A DNA stretch of 64,000 bases, taken from the NCBI GenBank assembly GCA_009704945.1, contig WLDG01000001.1, positions 1 to 64,000 of the forward strand. The letters are read 5' to 3'. The stretch comes from Actinomycetota bacterium. Its GTDB lineage: Bacteria; Actinomycetota; Actinomycetes; Actinomycetales; Microbacteriaceae. The translations under genes were made by a program, and so were the position numbers. Below the pieces are notes generated by a model. That model saw only the letters and a list, made by a program, of their open reading frames with translations. It was not told the DNA's origin and made no database searches. Numbering within the stretch: position 1 is the stretch's first letter; the number at the start of each line of letters is the position of its first letter. Positions 1 to 7,715 of the stretch are shown here, in pieces.

Positions 1-597
1 AAAGGCGGTGCCGTTCTAGCATCGAATCACTTGTCATTTGTGGATTCAATCTTTTTGCCTCTGAAGGTGAAAAGACCTGTCACCTTTCTGGCCAAGAGTG
101 ACTACTTCACTGGTAAAGGTTTCAAGGGTGCAATTATTCGGTGGTTCTTTAAGTCCACTGGCCAACTGCCAATTGACAGAAGCGGTGGAAAGGCTTCGGA
201 AGACTCTCTAAACACAGGACTGGGAGTCCTAGAGCGACAGCTTTTGCTTGGTATTTATCCAGAAGGCACTCGCTCGCCAGATGGAAAACTCTATCGGGGC
301 CGCACCGGCATAGCGAGAATGATTTTGGAAGCCCAAGTGCCAGTGGTGCCGGTCGCGATGATTGACACCGACCAAGTGCAACCACTGGGTGCTAAGTATC
401 CAAAGATTCACCGAGTCGGCGTGAAGTTTGGTAAGCCACTAGATTTCAGTCGCTTTGCTGGCATGGAAGGTGAGAGAGCAGTCTTGCGTGCTGTCACTGA
501 TCAAATTATTTATCGCATTAAAGAGCTTTCTGGGCAAAGATATGAAGATGTCTATGCATCAACAATCCGCAAACGCATGGCAAGACAAGAGGACTAA
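1..597 (+). CDS. 1-acyl-sn-glycerol-3-phosphate acyltransferase (PlsC family), 5' truncated by window edge
   Basis: A PlsC/LPLAT enzyme transfers an acyl chain to lysophosphatidic acid at the membrane to make phosphatidic acid. The frame is open from base 1 and already reads ASNHLSFVDS, the NHxSxxD catalytic motif, so the ORF-track TTG start at 31 falls inside the active-site motif and is not real. The gene begins upstream of the window. Further family motifs follow in order: GQLPIDRS, YPEGTRS (substrate phosphate binding) and VPVVPVAM. Nine bases separate the stop from aroG, so the two are probably co-transcribed. The neighbour order resembles the mycobacterial Rv2182c-aroG-Rv2175c region. 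The exact acyl acceptor is not known. Confidence 0.9.
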   Translation, partial: KGGAVLASNHLSFVDSIFLPLKVKRPVTFLAKSDYFTGKGFKGAIIRWFFKSTGQLPIDRSGGKASEDSLNTGLGVLERQLLLGIYPEGTRSPDGKLYRGRTGIARMILEAQVPVVPVAMIDTDQVQPLGAKYPKIHRVGVKFGKPLDFSRFAGMEGERAVLRAVTDQIIYRIKELSGQRYEDVYASTIRKRMARQED

Positions 598-606
598 GAG
601 GTACTG

Positions 607-1959
607 GTGCAGGACTTTGGATTAGACAACTTCCGCCAACTGGAAGCAAAGCAGCAACCGACCTGGCTTGATGCAAACGCACTGAAGCAGGCTACCGAGG
701 AGCTGTCAAAGTTGCCTCCGTTGGTGTTTGCCGGAGAGGTTGACACTCTTCGCAATCGACTAGCTGAAGCAGCTTCTGGAAGGGCCTTTTTGCTCCAGGG
801 TGGAGACTGTGCGGAGACGTTTGTAGATGCAACGGCTGATCGCATTAGAAACAGAATCAAGACCGTGCTGCAAATGGCCGTAGTTTTGATGTATGGATCT
901 TCGCTGCCAGTGATCAAAATGGGTCGCATGGCAGGGCAGTTTGCTAAGCCAAGATCAAGTGACACTGAAACCAGAGATGGCGTTACTCTGCCGGCTTATC
1001 GCGGTGATGCAGTAAACGGCTACGACTTCACTGAAGAATCAAGACAACATGATCCCCAGCGATTAGTTAGGGCATACCACACGTCGGCTAGCACACTAAA
1101 CCTAATTCGAGCATTCACAACCGGTGGGTTTGCTGACCTTAGAGAAGTGCACGCATGGAATAGAGGTTTTACTGACAACCCTGCTAACAAGCGTTACGAA
1201 ACCATCGCAGGTGATATCGATCGAGCGATGCGCTTTATGGAAGCCTGCGGCGTTGATTCTGCTGAACTTAGATCTACGGAATTCTTCGTTTCTCACGAAG
1301 GCTTGCTCTTTGACTACGAAAGACCCTTGACTCGAATTGATTCGAGAACCTCCACGCCTTATGTAACAAGCGGTCACTTTATCTGGATTGGCGAGAGAAC
1401 TAGACAACTTGATGGTGCTCACGTGGACTTTTTCTCACGCGTTAGAAATCCAATTGGAATTAAGTTGGGACCTTCCACCACCAAGGATCAAGTTCTAAGT
1501 CTGATTGAGAAACTTGACCCAGAACGAGAACCTGGCAGACTCACCCTGATCAGCCGAATGGGGGCTGAGAAGATTAGAGATGTTCTTCCTTCATTGGTTG
1601 AAGCAGTTAGAGACGCGGGTGCGACGCCACTTTGGATTACTGATCCGATGCACGGCAACGGCATCACCACCAAGAACGGATACAAATCACGCAGGTTTGA
1701 TGATGTTATGGACGAAGTCATGGGCTTCTTTGAAGTTCACCGATCCACTGGCACGCACCCTGGCGGGCTTCATGTTGAGCTAACGGGCGATGATGTTGCA
1801 GAATGCTTGGGAGGGTCTGAGCAAATCGACGAGAGCACTCTCGAACAGCGCTACGAGTCTGTTTGTGACCCAAGACTTAACCATATGCAGTCTTTGGAGC
1901 TAGCATTTTTAGTAGCAGAACAGTTGGTTCAAACAACCAGGAGAACAGGTGATCACTGA
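607..1959 (+). CDS. aroG: 3-deoxy-7-phosphoheptulonate synthase, class II (DAHP synthase)
   Basis: This enzyme condenses phosphoenolpyruvate with erythrose 4-phosphate, the first step of the shikimate pathway. The 450-residue length and sequence match the plant-like class II family used by actinobacteria, not the shorter class I enzymes. FLLQGGDCAETF near residues 61-72 carries the conserved metal-binding cysteine. KMGRMAGQFAKPRS (PEP/phosphate binding), GIKLGPSTTKDQ and WITDPMHGNG follow. The start is GTG. The last codons overlap the GTG of the next gene (GGTGATCACTGA), which suggests translational coupling. In mycobacteria this enzyme is inhibited by aromatic amino acids and pairs with chorismate mutase; whether that holds here is not visible. 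Confidence 0.97.
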   Translation: MQDFGLDNFRQLEAKQQPTWLDANALKQATEELSKLPPLVFAGEVDTLRNRLAEAASGRAFLLQGGDCAETFVDATADRIRNRIKTVLQMAVVLMYGSSLPVIKMGRMAGQFAKPRSSDTETRDGVTLPAYRGDAVNGYDFTEESRQHDPQRLVRAYHTSASTLNLIRAFTTGGFADLREVHAWNRGFTDNPANKRYETIAGDIDRAMRFMEACGVDSAELRSTEFFVSHEGLLFDYERPLTRIDSRTSTPYVTSGHFIWIGERTRQLDGAHVDFFSRVRNPIGIKLGPSTTKDQVLSLIEKLDPEREPGRLTLISRMGAEKIRDVLPSLVEAVRDAGATPLWITDPMHGNGITTKNGYKSRRFDDVMDEVMGFFEVHRSTGTHPGGLHVELTGDDVAECLGGSEQIDESTLEQRYESVCDPRLNHMQSLELAFLVAEQLVQTTRRTGDH

Positions 1960-2287
1960 CCAGGTCAAGACTTGGGTCACTCTAGACCAGGCCGCAGAGC
2001 AACTTGGCGTTAGCACATCCAAGGTCAAACGCTACATAGAAGAGCACGTTTTGTTTGCGGTGAAAATCGACAAGCAGTTGATGATTCCGGCAGACATTAT
2101 TTCCGATAAGGAACCTTTGAGCAGTATTCGCGGAACTATGTTGCAACTGCTTGACCTTGGACTTACGGAAGTAGAAGCCATCGATTGGCTTTATCAAGAT
2201 AATGATGCTCTAGGAGAGACTCCCATGTCAGCTCTACTTAAAGGCCACAAAGCACCGGTTCGGCGCGCAGCCCAAGCACTGGGTTAG
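1949..2287 (+). CDS. Rv2175c-family winged-helix DNA-binding protein
   Basis: This 112-residue protein has an N-terminal helix-turn-helix (VTLDQAAEQLGVSTSKVKRYIEE) and a C-terminal region (LLDLGLTEVEAIDWLYQDND) typical of Rv2175c proteins. In Mycobacterium tuberculosis Rv2175c is a DNA-binding substrate of the Ser/Thr kinase PknL, encoded next door. Here no kinase gene lies beside it: aroG is directly upstream with an 11-base overlap, and the convergent idsA gene shares its last four bases. The DNA target and role are not known. Family assignment is confident, function is not. Confidence 0.85.
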   Translation: MITDQVKTWVTLDQAAEQLGVSTSKVKRYIEEHVLFAVKIDKQLMIPADIISDKEPLSSIRGTMLQLLDLGLTEVEAIDWLYQDNDALGETPMSALLKGHKAPVRRAAQALG

Positions 2288-3381
2288 GCCTGTCGGTTAA
2301 TAACCTTCTCTGTCAACACACTGAGCACTTTTCGAGCTTGTGGAGTGACTTCTAAGTTTGCAAGAGCCTCAATTGCGCGATTGGAATGCTCCTCAATCAT
2401 GCGCTCAGTTTTTGCTAAAGCTCCTGAGTCAGTAATTGTTCGGCGCATAAAATCAAGTTGCTCATCCTCTATTTCGCCAGCCATGAGGAGCTCATTGAAA
2501 ATCTTTGAAACACTGGCAGGGACGCTCTCAAGTGTTAGTCCGACCAACACTGTTCGCTTCCCCTCACGCAGATCATCGCCCGCGGGCTTACCAGTGATGG
2601 ATGGATCACCAAAGACCCCCAGCACATCATCGCGAAGCTGAAAAGCTAAACCAAGTGGAATGCCAAATTGGCTAAGCTGCAGGAGCGTTTCATCATCGAC
2701 TCCGCTAAGAGCCGCTCCAATCAAGAGAGGGGCTTCCAGTGAGTATTTTGCAGTCTTATAGAGCATGACGCGATTGGCAATTGCTACAGCTTGACTCGGA
2801 TTACGGGTAGGCGCTGCATTTTCCTCAAGCACATCGAGATACTGACCAGCCATGACTTCAAATCTCATCTGCGAGAACTGCCTGCGGCAGTTTTGTTCAC
2901 TTGCTGGATTGACATCGGTCAAGGCCGACCCAAACAACTCCGAGCTCCAGGCAAGCAGAAGATCGCCTGTTAAGACTGAACCAGCTACTCCAAAGCGAGC
3001 AGACGATCCGGCGTAGGCGTGATCTGAATGCAATTTTTCAAATCTTTTGTGAATTGATGGCTGTCCGCGCCTGGTGTCAGATTGATCTAGTAGGTCATCG
3101 TGGACTAAAGCAGCCGCGTGGAACATCTCAAGAGCTGCCGCCACTCCAACAATTGGCGATTCAAGACTGAGATCCTGCTCAGTTACTTCGCCGGGCTGAT
3201 AGCCAGCCCAGCTCCAATAGCAAAAAAGGGCCCTAAATCGCTTGCCGCCCGCCAACATGGCTTGGGTGTAGTCAATGATTGGGATGAGGTCTTCCGAGAT
3301 TTCGGCCAGCTGGCCTCGTTTTTCATCACAAAAGTCATCTAGCCTCTGCTGCACCAGCTTTAGCAGGAAATCTTGAGACAT
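2284..3381 (-). CDS. Polyprenyl diphosphate synthase (geranylgeranyl-type, IdsA-like)
   Basis: This is a trans-prenyltransferase that adds isopentenyl diphosphate units to an allylic primer, giving precursors for menaquinone side chains, carotenoids or other prenyl lipids. The first aspartate-rich motif is DDLLD near residues 95-99, followed by the RR of DTRRGQPSIHKRF; the second is LRDDVLGVFGDP near 250-260. GGKRFRALFCYW is the conserved KR substrate site. The residues before the first motif (AALEMFHAAALVH) are compatible with a C15-C20 product, but chain length cannot be fixed from sequence alone. Its stop overlaps the convergent Rv2175c-like gene by four bases (TTAG). It is divergent from the DUF3040 gene. 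Confidence 0.93.
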   Translation of the reverse strand: MSQDFLLKLVQQRLDDFCDEKRGQLAEISEDLIPIIDYTQAMLAGGKRFRALFCYWSWAGYQPGEVTEQDLSLESPIVGVAAALEMFHAAALVHDDLLDQSDTRRGQPSIHKRFEKLHSDHAYAGSSARFGVAGSVLTGDLLLAWSSELFGSALTDVNPASEQNCRRQFSQMRFEVMAGQYLDVLEENAAPTRNPSQAVAIANRVMLYKTAKYSLEAPLLIGAALSGVDDETLLQLSQFGIPLGLAFQLRDDVLGVFGDPSITGKPAGDDLREGKRTVLVGLTLESVPASVSKIFNELLMAGEIEDEQLDFMRRTITDSGALAKTERMIEEHSNRAIEALANLEVTPQARKVLSVLTEKVINRQA

Positions 3382-3410
3382 GAGGAATAGCCTAGTGACT
3401 CATTTTTGTT

Positions 3411-3430
3411 TACAATCAGAGAGAAGGAGG
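3411..3430 (+). promoter_or_regulatory. Probable -10 element and ribosome binding site of the DUF3040 gene
   Basis: TACAAT at 3411-3416 is a good -10 hexamer, followed by AAGGAGG ending four bases before the ATG at 3435. No convincing -35 is seen. The 53-base divergent spacer must also hold the promoter of the polyprenyl synthase gene. Confidence 0.45.
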
Positions 3431-3434
3431 ACTA

Positions 3435-3779
3435 ATGGCACTATCAGAACACGAGCAAAGACTGCTAGAGGAGATGGAGCGCAACCTCCTCAAGGAAGAC
3501 GCTGGCCTAGCAGGCAAAGCTAGCCAACTTGGTTCGACCAATAAGAGCGCCGGCAAGCTGGTTGCCGGGGTATTGACCATGTTGATCGGCCTAGGATTGC
3601 TGATTTTTTCGGTAATTATTCAATTTGCCCTATTTGGCGTGGTGGCTTTCGTGGTCATGGTTATGGGGCTGGTAATCGCAAGCACCAATTTCCACCTCCC
3701 AGAGATGCCAAAGGCTAAAAACCAGCGCTCCGCCAGTTATTTCGAGGACCGCTGGAACCAGCGGTTCAATGGCGAATAA
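3435..3779 (+). CDS. DUF3040 membrane protein
   Basis: A 114-residue actinobacterial protein of unknown function. The N-terminus MALSEHEQRLLEEMERNLLKED is the hallmark of DUF3040: a charged helical cytoplasmic segment. Two adjacent hydrophobic helices follow near residues 38-80. The C-terminus is polar and ends with an aromatic/basic stretch (YFEDRWNQRFNGE). The gene has an ideal ribosome site and is followed directly by a strong terminator, so it looks monocistronic. Its place just upstream of mraZ is common in actinobacteria and suggests, without proving, a cell-envelope connection. Confidence 0.88.
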   Translation: MALSEHEQRLLEEMERNLLKEDAGLAGKASQLGSTNKSAGKLVAGVLTMLIGLGLLIFSVIIQFALFGVVAFVVMVMGLVIASTNFHLPEMPKAKNQRSASYFEDRWNQRFNGE

Positions 3780-3800
3780 GCCCTAAGTTTTACCCCTAAA

Positions 3801-3824
3801 CCCCCGAGAAATCGGGGGTTTTTT
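3801..3824 (+). terminator. Rho-independent terminator after the DUF3040 gene
   Basis: A perfect seven-base-pair GC-rich stem, CCCCCGA/TCGGGGG, with a GAAA tetraloop is followed by six T residues. It separates the DUF3040 transcript from the mraZ operon that starts about 40 bases later. Confidence 0.93.
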
Positions 3825-3864
3825 CTATATCAAAATGTGATATAAATCTGCCCATATTTGTATC

Positions 3865-3891
3865 AAAGTGGGGGAAAGTGGAGTAAAGTGG
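3865..3891 (+). promoter_or_regulatory. MraZ operator: three AAAGTGG boxes at 10-bp spacing
   Basis: AAAGTGG occurs at 3865-3871, 3875-3881 and 3885-3891, each followed by three variable bases, so the boxes repeat every helical turn on one face of the DNA. This matches the AAAGTGKN3 repeats known to bind MraZ oligomers at the head of dcw operons. The array lies 27 bases before the mraZ start and just downstream of a TATAAA-like -10 at 3841-3846. Autoregulation of the operon by its first product is the expected role. Confidence 0.9.
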
Positions 3892-3918
3892 AGGACATTA
3901 GGGAAGGGGAGGGCCGCA

Positions 3919-4350
3919 ATGCTGCTTGGCACACACAGCCCCCGATTGGACGACAAGGGTCGTCTGATCCTTCCCGCAAAGTTCCGCGATGAATTAGCCG
4001 AAGGTGTCGTGATCACTCGTGGTCAGGAGCGATGCCTTTACGTCTTCTCCAAGCGCGAATTTGCTGGTGTCCATGAAAAAATCCGGCAAGCTCCAGTCAC
4101 CTCAGAGGACGCTCGCAAGTATTTGCGAGTGTTCCTCTCTGGTGCGACTGACGAGATTCCAGACAAGCAGGGCAGAGTCCTGTTACCTCAGATTCTTCGC
4201 GAGTACGCGGGACTGAACAAGGAACTCACCATCATCGGGGTTGGTGCCAGGGCAGAAATTTGGGATGCCACGAGCTGGCAGAAGTACTTAGCAAGCAACG
4301 AAGAAACATTCGCCACTCAAGCTGAGGAGGTGATTCCGGGTCTGTTCTGA
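3919..4350 (+). CDS. mraZ: Transcriptional regulator MraZ
   Basis: MraZ is an AbrB-fold DNA-binding protein that forms ring-shaped oligomers and controls the division and cell wall cluster from the boxes in front of its own gene. The ORF track begins at a GTG at 3868, which lies inside the first operator box. I prefer ATG 3919, which gives [26 protein letters not shown], the canonical N-terminus, a 143-residue protein as is usual, and a purine-rich GGGAAGGGGAGGG ribosome site. Two repeats with DxxGR motifs are visible: [10 protein letters not shown] near the start and DKQGRVLLP near residue 85. Confidence 0.96.
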   Translation: MLLGTHSPRLDDKGRLILPAKFRDELAEGVVITRGQERCLYVFSKREFAGVHEKIRQAPVTSEDARKYLRVFLSGATDEIPDKQGRVLLPQILREYAGLNKELTIIGVGARAEIWDATSWQKYLASNEETFATQAEEVIPGLF

Positions 4351-4464
4351 CCCTGCATTCAAGTCCTTGGCCGAACCGGCTTTCTTCCCCTAAGTCGGAC
4401 AGTGTGGAAACCAAGCCCACAACTCGGACAGGGATCTGGATGCAGGGAGAGATCCCAAAATGTC
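4351..4464 (+). promoter_or_regulatory. Structured mraZ-rsmH spacer, candidate mraW-type leader RNA
   Basis: This 114-base non-coding spacer holds nested inverted repeats. CCCTGCAT (4351-4358) pairs perfectly with ATGCAGGG (4440-4447) across the spacer. Inside are GCCG-AAC-CGGC (4370-4380) and TGTGG/CCACA (4403-4407 with 4417-4421). The octamer TCGGACAG occurs twice, at 4395-4402 and 4424-4431, on either side of that last hairpin. An RNA motif named mraW has been described upstream of rsmH (mraW) in actinobacteria. This spacer is in the right place and is structured, but I could not run the covariance model, so identity is a proposal. Confidence 0.55.
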
Positions 4465-5421
4465 ATGAACCAAATCGCTAATCTCCACGAACCTGTAATG
4501 CTTCACCGCTGCTTAGACCTACTAGCTTCCTCGCTGCACGGCAGCAATCCGGTGGTAATTGATGCAACTTTGGGTCTTGGTGGCCACACCGAAGCTCTGT
4601 TGAGCTCTCACCCGACTCTGACAGTTATTGGTTTTGATCGAGATCCAGTTGCACTGGAATTGGCCAGTGAAAGATTGAGCAAGTTCGGGGAGCGCTTCAG
4701 AGGAGTGCTTGCTACATATGACCAAATCCAAAGCGTTTTGGACGAGCTCGGGATTTCCTCTGTCCAAGGAGTCCTATTTGATTTGGGCGTCTCCTCCATG
4801 CAGTTGGATTCAGCTGAGCGGGGCTTCGCATACGCCCAAGATGCCCCACTGGATATGCGCATGGATCAAACTCAGGGCACATCAGCCGCGGAACTTCTTG
4901 GCTCTGCAACTGAAGATGAATTGGCAAGAATATTTAGAGTCTTTGGTGAAGAAAGATACGCAAACCCAATTGCTAGAGCGATTGTCCGTGAGCGCTCGGT
5001 AATTCCAATCACCACGTCAGCACAGCTCAATCGGATTGTTGAGTCAGTGGTTCCAAAGGCTCCAGGTAAGCAAAGTGGTCACCCTGCAAAGCGGGTATAT
5101 CAAGCTTTGCGTATCGCGGTGAACAATGAACTCGCCATTTTGAGTGATGCAATCCCACAGGCCATTGATGCGCTTGATGTTGGTGGGCGAATCGTAGTTC
5201 TGAGCTATCACTCTCTCGAAGACGCAATTGTTAAGCAGGCTTTCCAAAGTGCCGCAACATCTTCCACTCCAATTGAGTTGCCAATTGAACTTCCTGGATC
5301 AGGACCAAGACTTCGCGTAATCACCAAGGGTGTTGAACGCGCTAGCGAAATCGAACTAAGTCAAAACCCACGTGCAGCATCGGCTCGTCTGCGCGCGGCA
5401 GAAAAGCTGGAGGCAGCCTAA
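4465..5421 (+). CDS. rsmH: 16S rRNA (cytosine(1402)-N(4))-methyltransferase RsmH
   Basis: RsmH methylates the N4 position of C1402 in the 16S rRNA decoding centre using S-adenosylmethionine. The ORF track starts at GTG 4402, inside the structured spacer. ATG 4465 gives MNQIANLHEPVML, where HEPVML is the conserved N-terminal motif, and a 318-residue protein of normal length. The SAM site is DATLGLGGHTEALL. DLGVSSMQLDSAERGFAY and the C-terminal VVLSYHSLED and PRAASARLRAAEK are family signatures. A purine-rich GGGAGAG lies about 13 bases upstream, longer than ideal. Its TAA overlaps the next ATG by one base. Confidence 0.95.
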   Translation: MNQIANLHEPVMLHRCLDLLASSLHGSNPVVIDATLGLGGHTEALLSSHPTLTVIGFDRDPVALELASERLSKFGERFRGVLATYDQIQSVLDELGISSVQGVLFDLGVSSMQLDSAERGFAYAQDAPLDMRMDQTQGTSAAELLGSATEDELARIFRVFGEERYANPIARAIVRERSVIPITTSAQLNRIVESVVPKAPGKQSGHPAKRVYQALRIAVNNELAILSDAIPQAIDALDVGGRIVVLSYHSLEDAIVKQAFQSAATSSTPIELPIELPGSGPRLRVITKGVERASEIELSQNPRAASARLRAAEKLEAA

Positions 5422-5936
5422 TGAAACTAATGATGTTAAGTGCTAATGAGGCAAAAAAGTTGAGGCCCGGTCTGTTAACCGGACTGCTTCTGGTGATGGG
5501 CATAATTCTGGTTCAGTTAGTTCAGTTAGGCCTAAACATGGCCCTGACACAGGACGCCTACTACTTGAGCAAACTCTCTGGCGAGAAAAGGCAGTTAGCG
5601 ACAGAAGTTCAAATCATCCAGGAGCAGGTAGATTCTCTGGCTTCCCCGCAGAATTTAGCGGACGCGGCTAATCGTCTGGGAATGGTCGCAAATCCCTCAT
5701 CAGTTCTAATCGACATCGTCAACGACAAAATTTACGGCGTACCAAGACCAGCGCAAGCTCAGTCTTCGGCAGCCAGTGCGAATCTGGTTGCCAATTCAGC
5801 CATGGTCAGCGTGAGCGAGTTCAATCCAGCCACTGTTGCCTCTGCTCAAGTGGAAACCAGTGTGGCAGAGTCCGCTCTAAACGGCTCTCAAGTAACTTTG
5901 GTAGCAGGACAAATACCAGCATCACCAACCAGGTAG
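5421..5936 (+). CDS. FtsL-like septum protein
   Basis: Position between rsmH and ftsI and topology identify an FtsL-type protein. A short cytoplasmic N-terminus precedes one transmembrane helix (LLTGLLLVMGIILVQLVQLGLNMAL, residues about 19-42). An extracytoplasmic helical segment with coiled-coil character follows (GEKRQLATEVQIIQEQVDSLASPQNLADAANRLGM). FtsL and FtsB-like partners link FtsQ to FtsW-FtsI activation. Primary sequence is poorly conserved in this family, so the call rests on context and architecture. A Ser/Ala/Val-rich tail of roughly 60 residues makes the 171-residue protein longer than a classic FtsL. Confidence 0.75.
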   Translation: MKLMMLSANEAKKLRPGLLTGLLLVMGIILVQLVQLGLNMALTQDAYYLSKLSGEKRQLATEVQIIQEQVDSLASPQNLADAANRLGMVANPSSVLIDIVNDKIYGVPRPAQAQSSAASANLVANSAMVSVSEFNPATVASAQVETSVAESALNGSQVTLVAGQIPASPTR

Positions 5937-5942
5937 GCATTC

Positions 5943-7715
5943 ATGGGCAATCACGCAAGCGTGAATCGTCGCCTTTCCGTCTTTGCACTACTCCTGGTTT
6001 TACTGGTTTCAGCACTTGGAATCCGATTAGTTGACTACCAAATTGTTCGTGCCGATGAAATCAGAGCTGAATCACTCGAAAGTCGAAAAGAAACTAGAAC
6101 ACTGACCGCACTCCGTGGAGACATCCGTGATGCCAATGGTGAAGTGCTAGCCAGAACGGTTTTTCGCTATGACATCAATGCCGCGCCAAAGAACGTGGGT
6201 CCAGTAATTCGCTACATGGACGGCAACAGAACCGAAATTAGCGTTGAGGCGGCAGCTGACGAATTGGCCAGAGTTCTGGGTCTTGCACCTGAAGAAGTCC
6301 TATCAAAATTGGCAGGGGAATCGGCCTATTCCAATTTGGCTAAGAAAGTAGACGCGACCGTCTACAACCAAATTAGAGAGCTCGACATCCCATGGATCTA
6401 TTGGGACCGATTCGCATATCGTCTTTATCCAAATGGTGCTGTGGCTGGCAATGTCCTAGGTTTTGTCAGTAGCGATGGAACTCCTCTCGCTGGACTCGAA
6501 CGTCAGTACAACACCTGTCTGGCCGGTGTTGATGGACAAGAAACTTATGAGAGATCAGCAGAAGGTGTTCGCATCCCAACTTCCAACGTGGTTACCCAGC
6601 CAACTCAAGACGGTGGAAATCTGAATTTGAGCATTGACTCCAATCTCCAATTCTTTGCTCAGCAAGTGCTTGCCAAATCTGTTTCAGATTTGAACGCAGA
6701 GTGGGGTAGTGCAATCGTTGTTGAAGTGAAAACGGGTCGGATTCTAGCCGCGGCTGAGGCTCCGACCGTCGATCCAAACGACCCAGGGGCATCAAAAGCA
6801 CAAGATCGTGGAAGCAGAATTATGCAATTTGCTTTCGAGCCTGGATCAATTATGAAATCACTTTCAACTGCAATGGTTTTGGATAGCAAGTCCGCAACAA
6901 TTTATGAGACTGTAAATTCACCTGATCGACTGCAACTGAAGTACGGCGAGTCAATCAAAGACAGCTTTAATCATGAGCCTTTTCAGCTCACACTCGCTGG
7001 TGTTTTGAGGTACAGCTCTAACACCGGCATGTACTCATTTGGTATGAGAGTCGATGAAAAGACTCGATTCAATTACCTGCAGAAGTTTGGATTTGGCAAA
7101 ACAACCGATCTTAACTTTGAAGGTGAAAGCTCGGGAATTCTGAGGCCATATGACGAATGGCAATATGCCGATCGCTATACCCATCTCTTTGGGCAGGGAG
7201 TGGCTGTAACTCCGCTTCAAATGGCATTTGCCTACCAGGCACTAGCCAACGAAGGGGTGCGACTTAGTCCAAGTCTGGTTGATAGCTGCGTCACTCCAAG
7301 TGGGGAAGTTATCTACTCTCCAGAAAGAAAGAGCACCAGGGTAATAAGCGAAGAAGCTGCAAATATGAATCTGCAGCTCATGGAAAAGGTTGTTGAATTC
7401 GGAGGCGTTGGAAAGCTTGCAGGGATTCCCGGTTATCGAGTGGCAGGAAAGACTGGGACTGCTGAAATTCGCGAGGGGGCAGGTTACGGAGAGCGTTTCG
7501 CCATCTCATTCTTTGGGGTAGCGCCGGTAGAGGATCCTAGATTTGTGGTTGGTGTAACAATTTACAAGCCAGTTGGTGAAACCAACTCGGTGAAAGCCAC
7601 GGGCCCCTTCCGTTCAATCATGCAGCAAGCACTGAAGCACTATCGAGTGCCACCCTCTACCTCCAAGCCACGCGATGATATTCCTTCAAACAGATTTGGC
7701 AAGACTGGTGAGTAA
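5943..7715 (+). CDS. ftsI: Peptidoglycan D,D-transpeptidase FtsI (class B PBP)
   Basis: FtsI crosslinks septal peptidoglycan with FtsW. One N-terminal membrane anchor (LSVFALLLVLLVSALGIRLV) precedes the PBP dimerisation domain (TALRGDIRDANGEVLART). The transpeptidase domain contains all three motifs: SxxK as EPGSIMKS near residue 302, SSN in RYSSNTGM near 358, and KTG in VAGKTGTAEI near 502. The 590-residue length is usual. Six bases separate it from the FtsL-like gene, and the murE start overlaps its end. The C-terminal tail after the transpeptidase domain is short and polar. Confidence 0.96.
   Translation: MGNHASVNRRLSVFALLLVLLVSALGIRLVDYQIVRADEIRAESLESRKETRTLTALRGDIRDANGEVLARTVFRYDINAAPKNVGPVIRYMDGNRTEISVEAAADELARVLGLAPEEVLSKLAGESAYSNLAKKVDATVYNQIRELDIPWIYWDRFAYRLYPNGAVAGNVLGFVSSDGTPLAGLERQYNTCLAGVDGQETYERSAEGVRIPTSNVVTQPTQDGGNLNLSIDSNLQFFAQQVLAKSVSDLNAEWGSAIVVEVKTGRILAAAEAPTVDPNDPGASKAQDRGSRIMQFAFEPGSIMKSLSTAMVLDSKSATIYETVNSPDRLQLKYGESIKDSFNHEPFQLTLAGVLRYSSNTGMYSFGMRVDEKTRFNYLQKFGFGKTTDLNFEGESSGILRPYDEWQYADRYTHLFGQGVAVTPLQMAFAYQALANEGVRLSPSLVDSCVTPSGEVIYSPERKSTRVISEEAANMNLQLMEKVVEFGGVGKLAGIPGYRVAGKTGTAEIREGAGYGERFAISFFGVAPVEDPRFVVGVTIYKPVGETNSVKATGPFRSIMQQALKHYRVPPSTSKPRDDIPSNRFGKTGE

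Noticed and set aside
31-597. TTG 31 as the start of the acyltransferase
   Set aside because: The frame is open upstream to base 1 and the NHxSxxD motif begins before 31, so the gene is cut by the window edge.
3868-3918. N-terminal extension of MraZ from GTG 3868
   Set aside because: The codons overlap the MraZ boxes and add a non-conserved leader; ATG 3919 gives the standard 143-residue protein.
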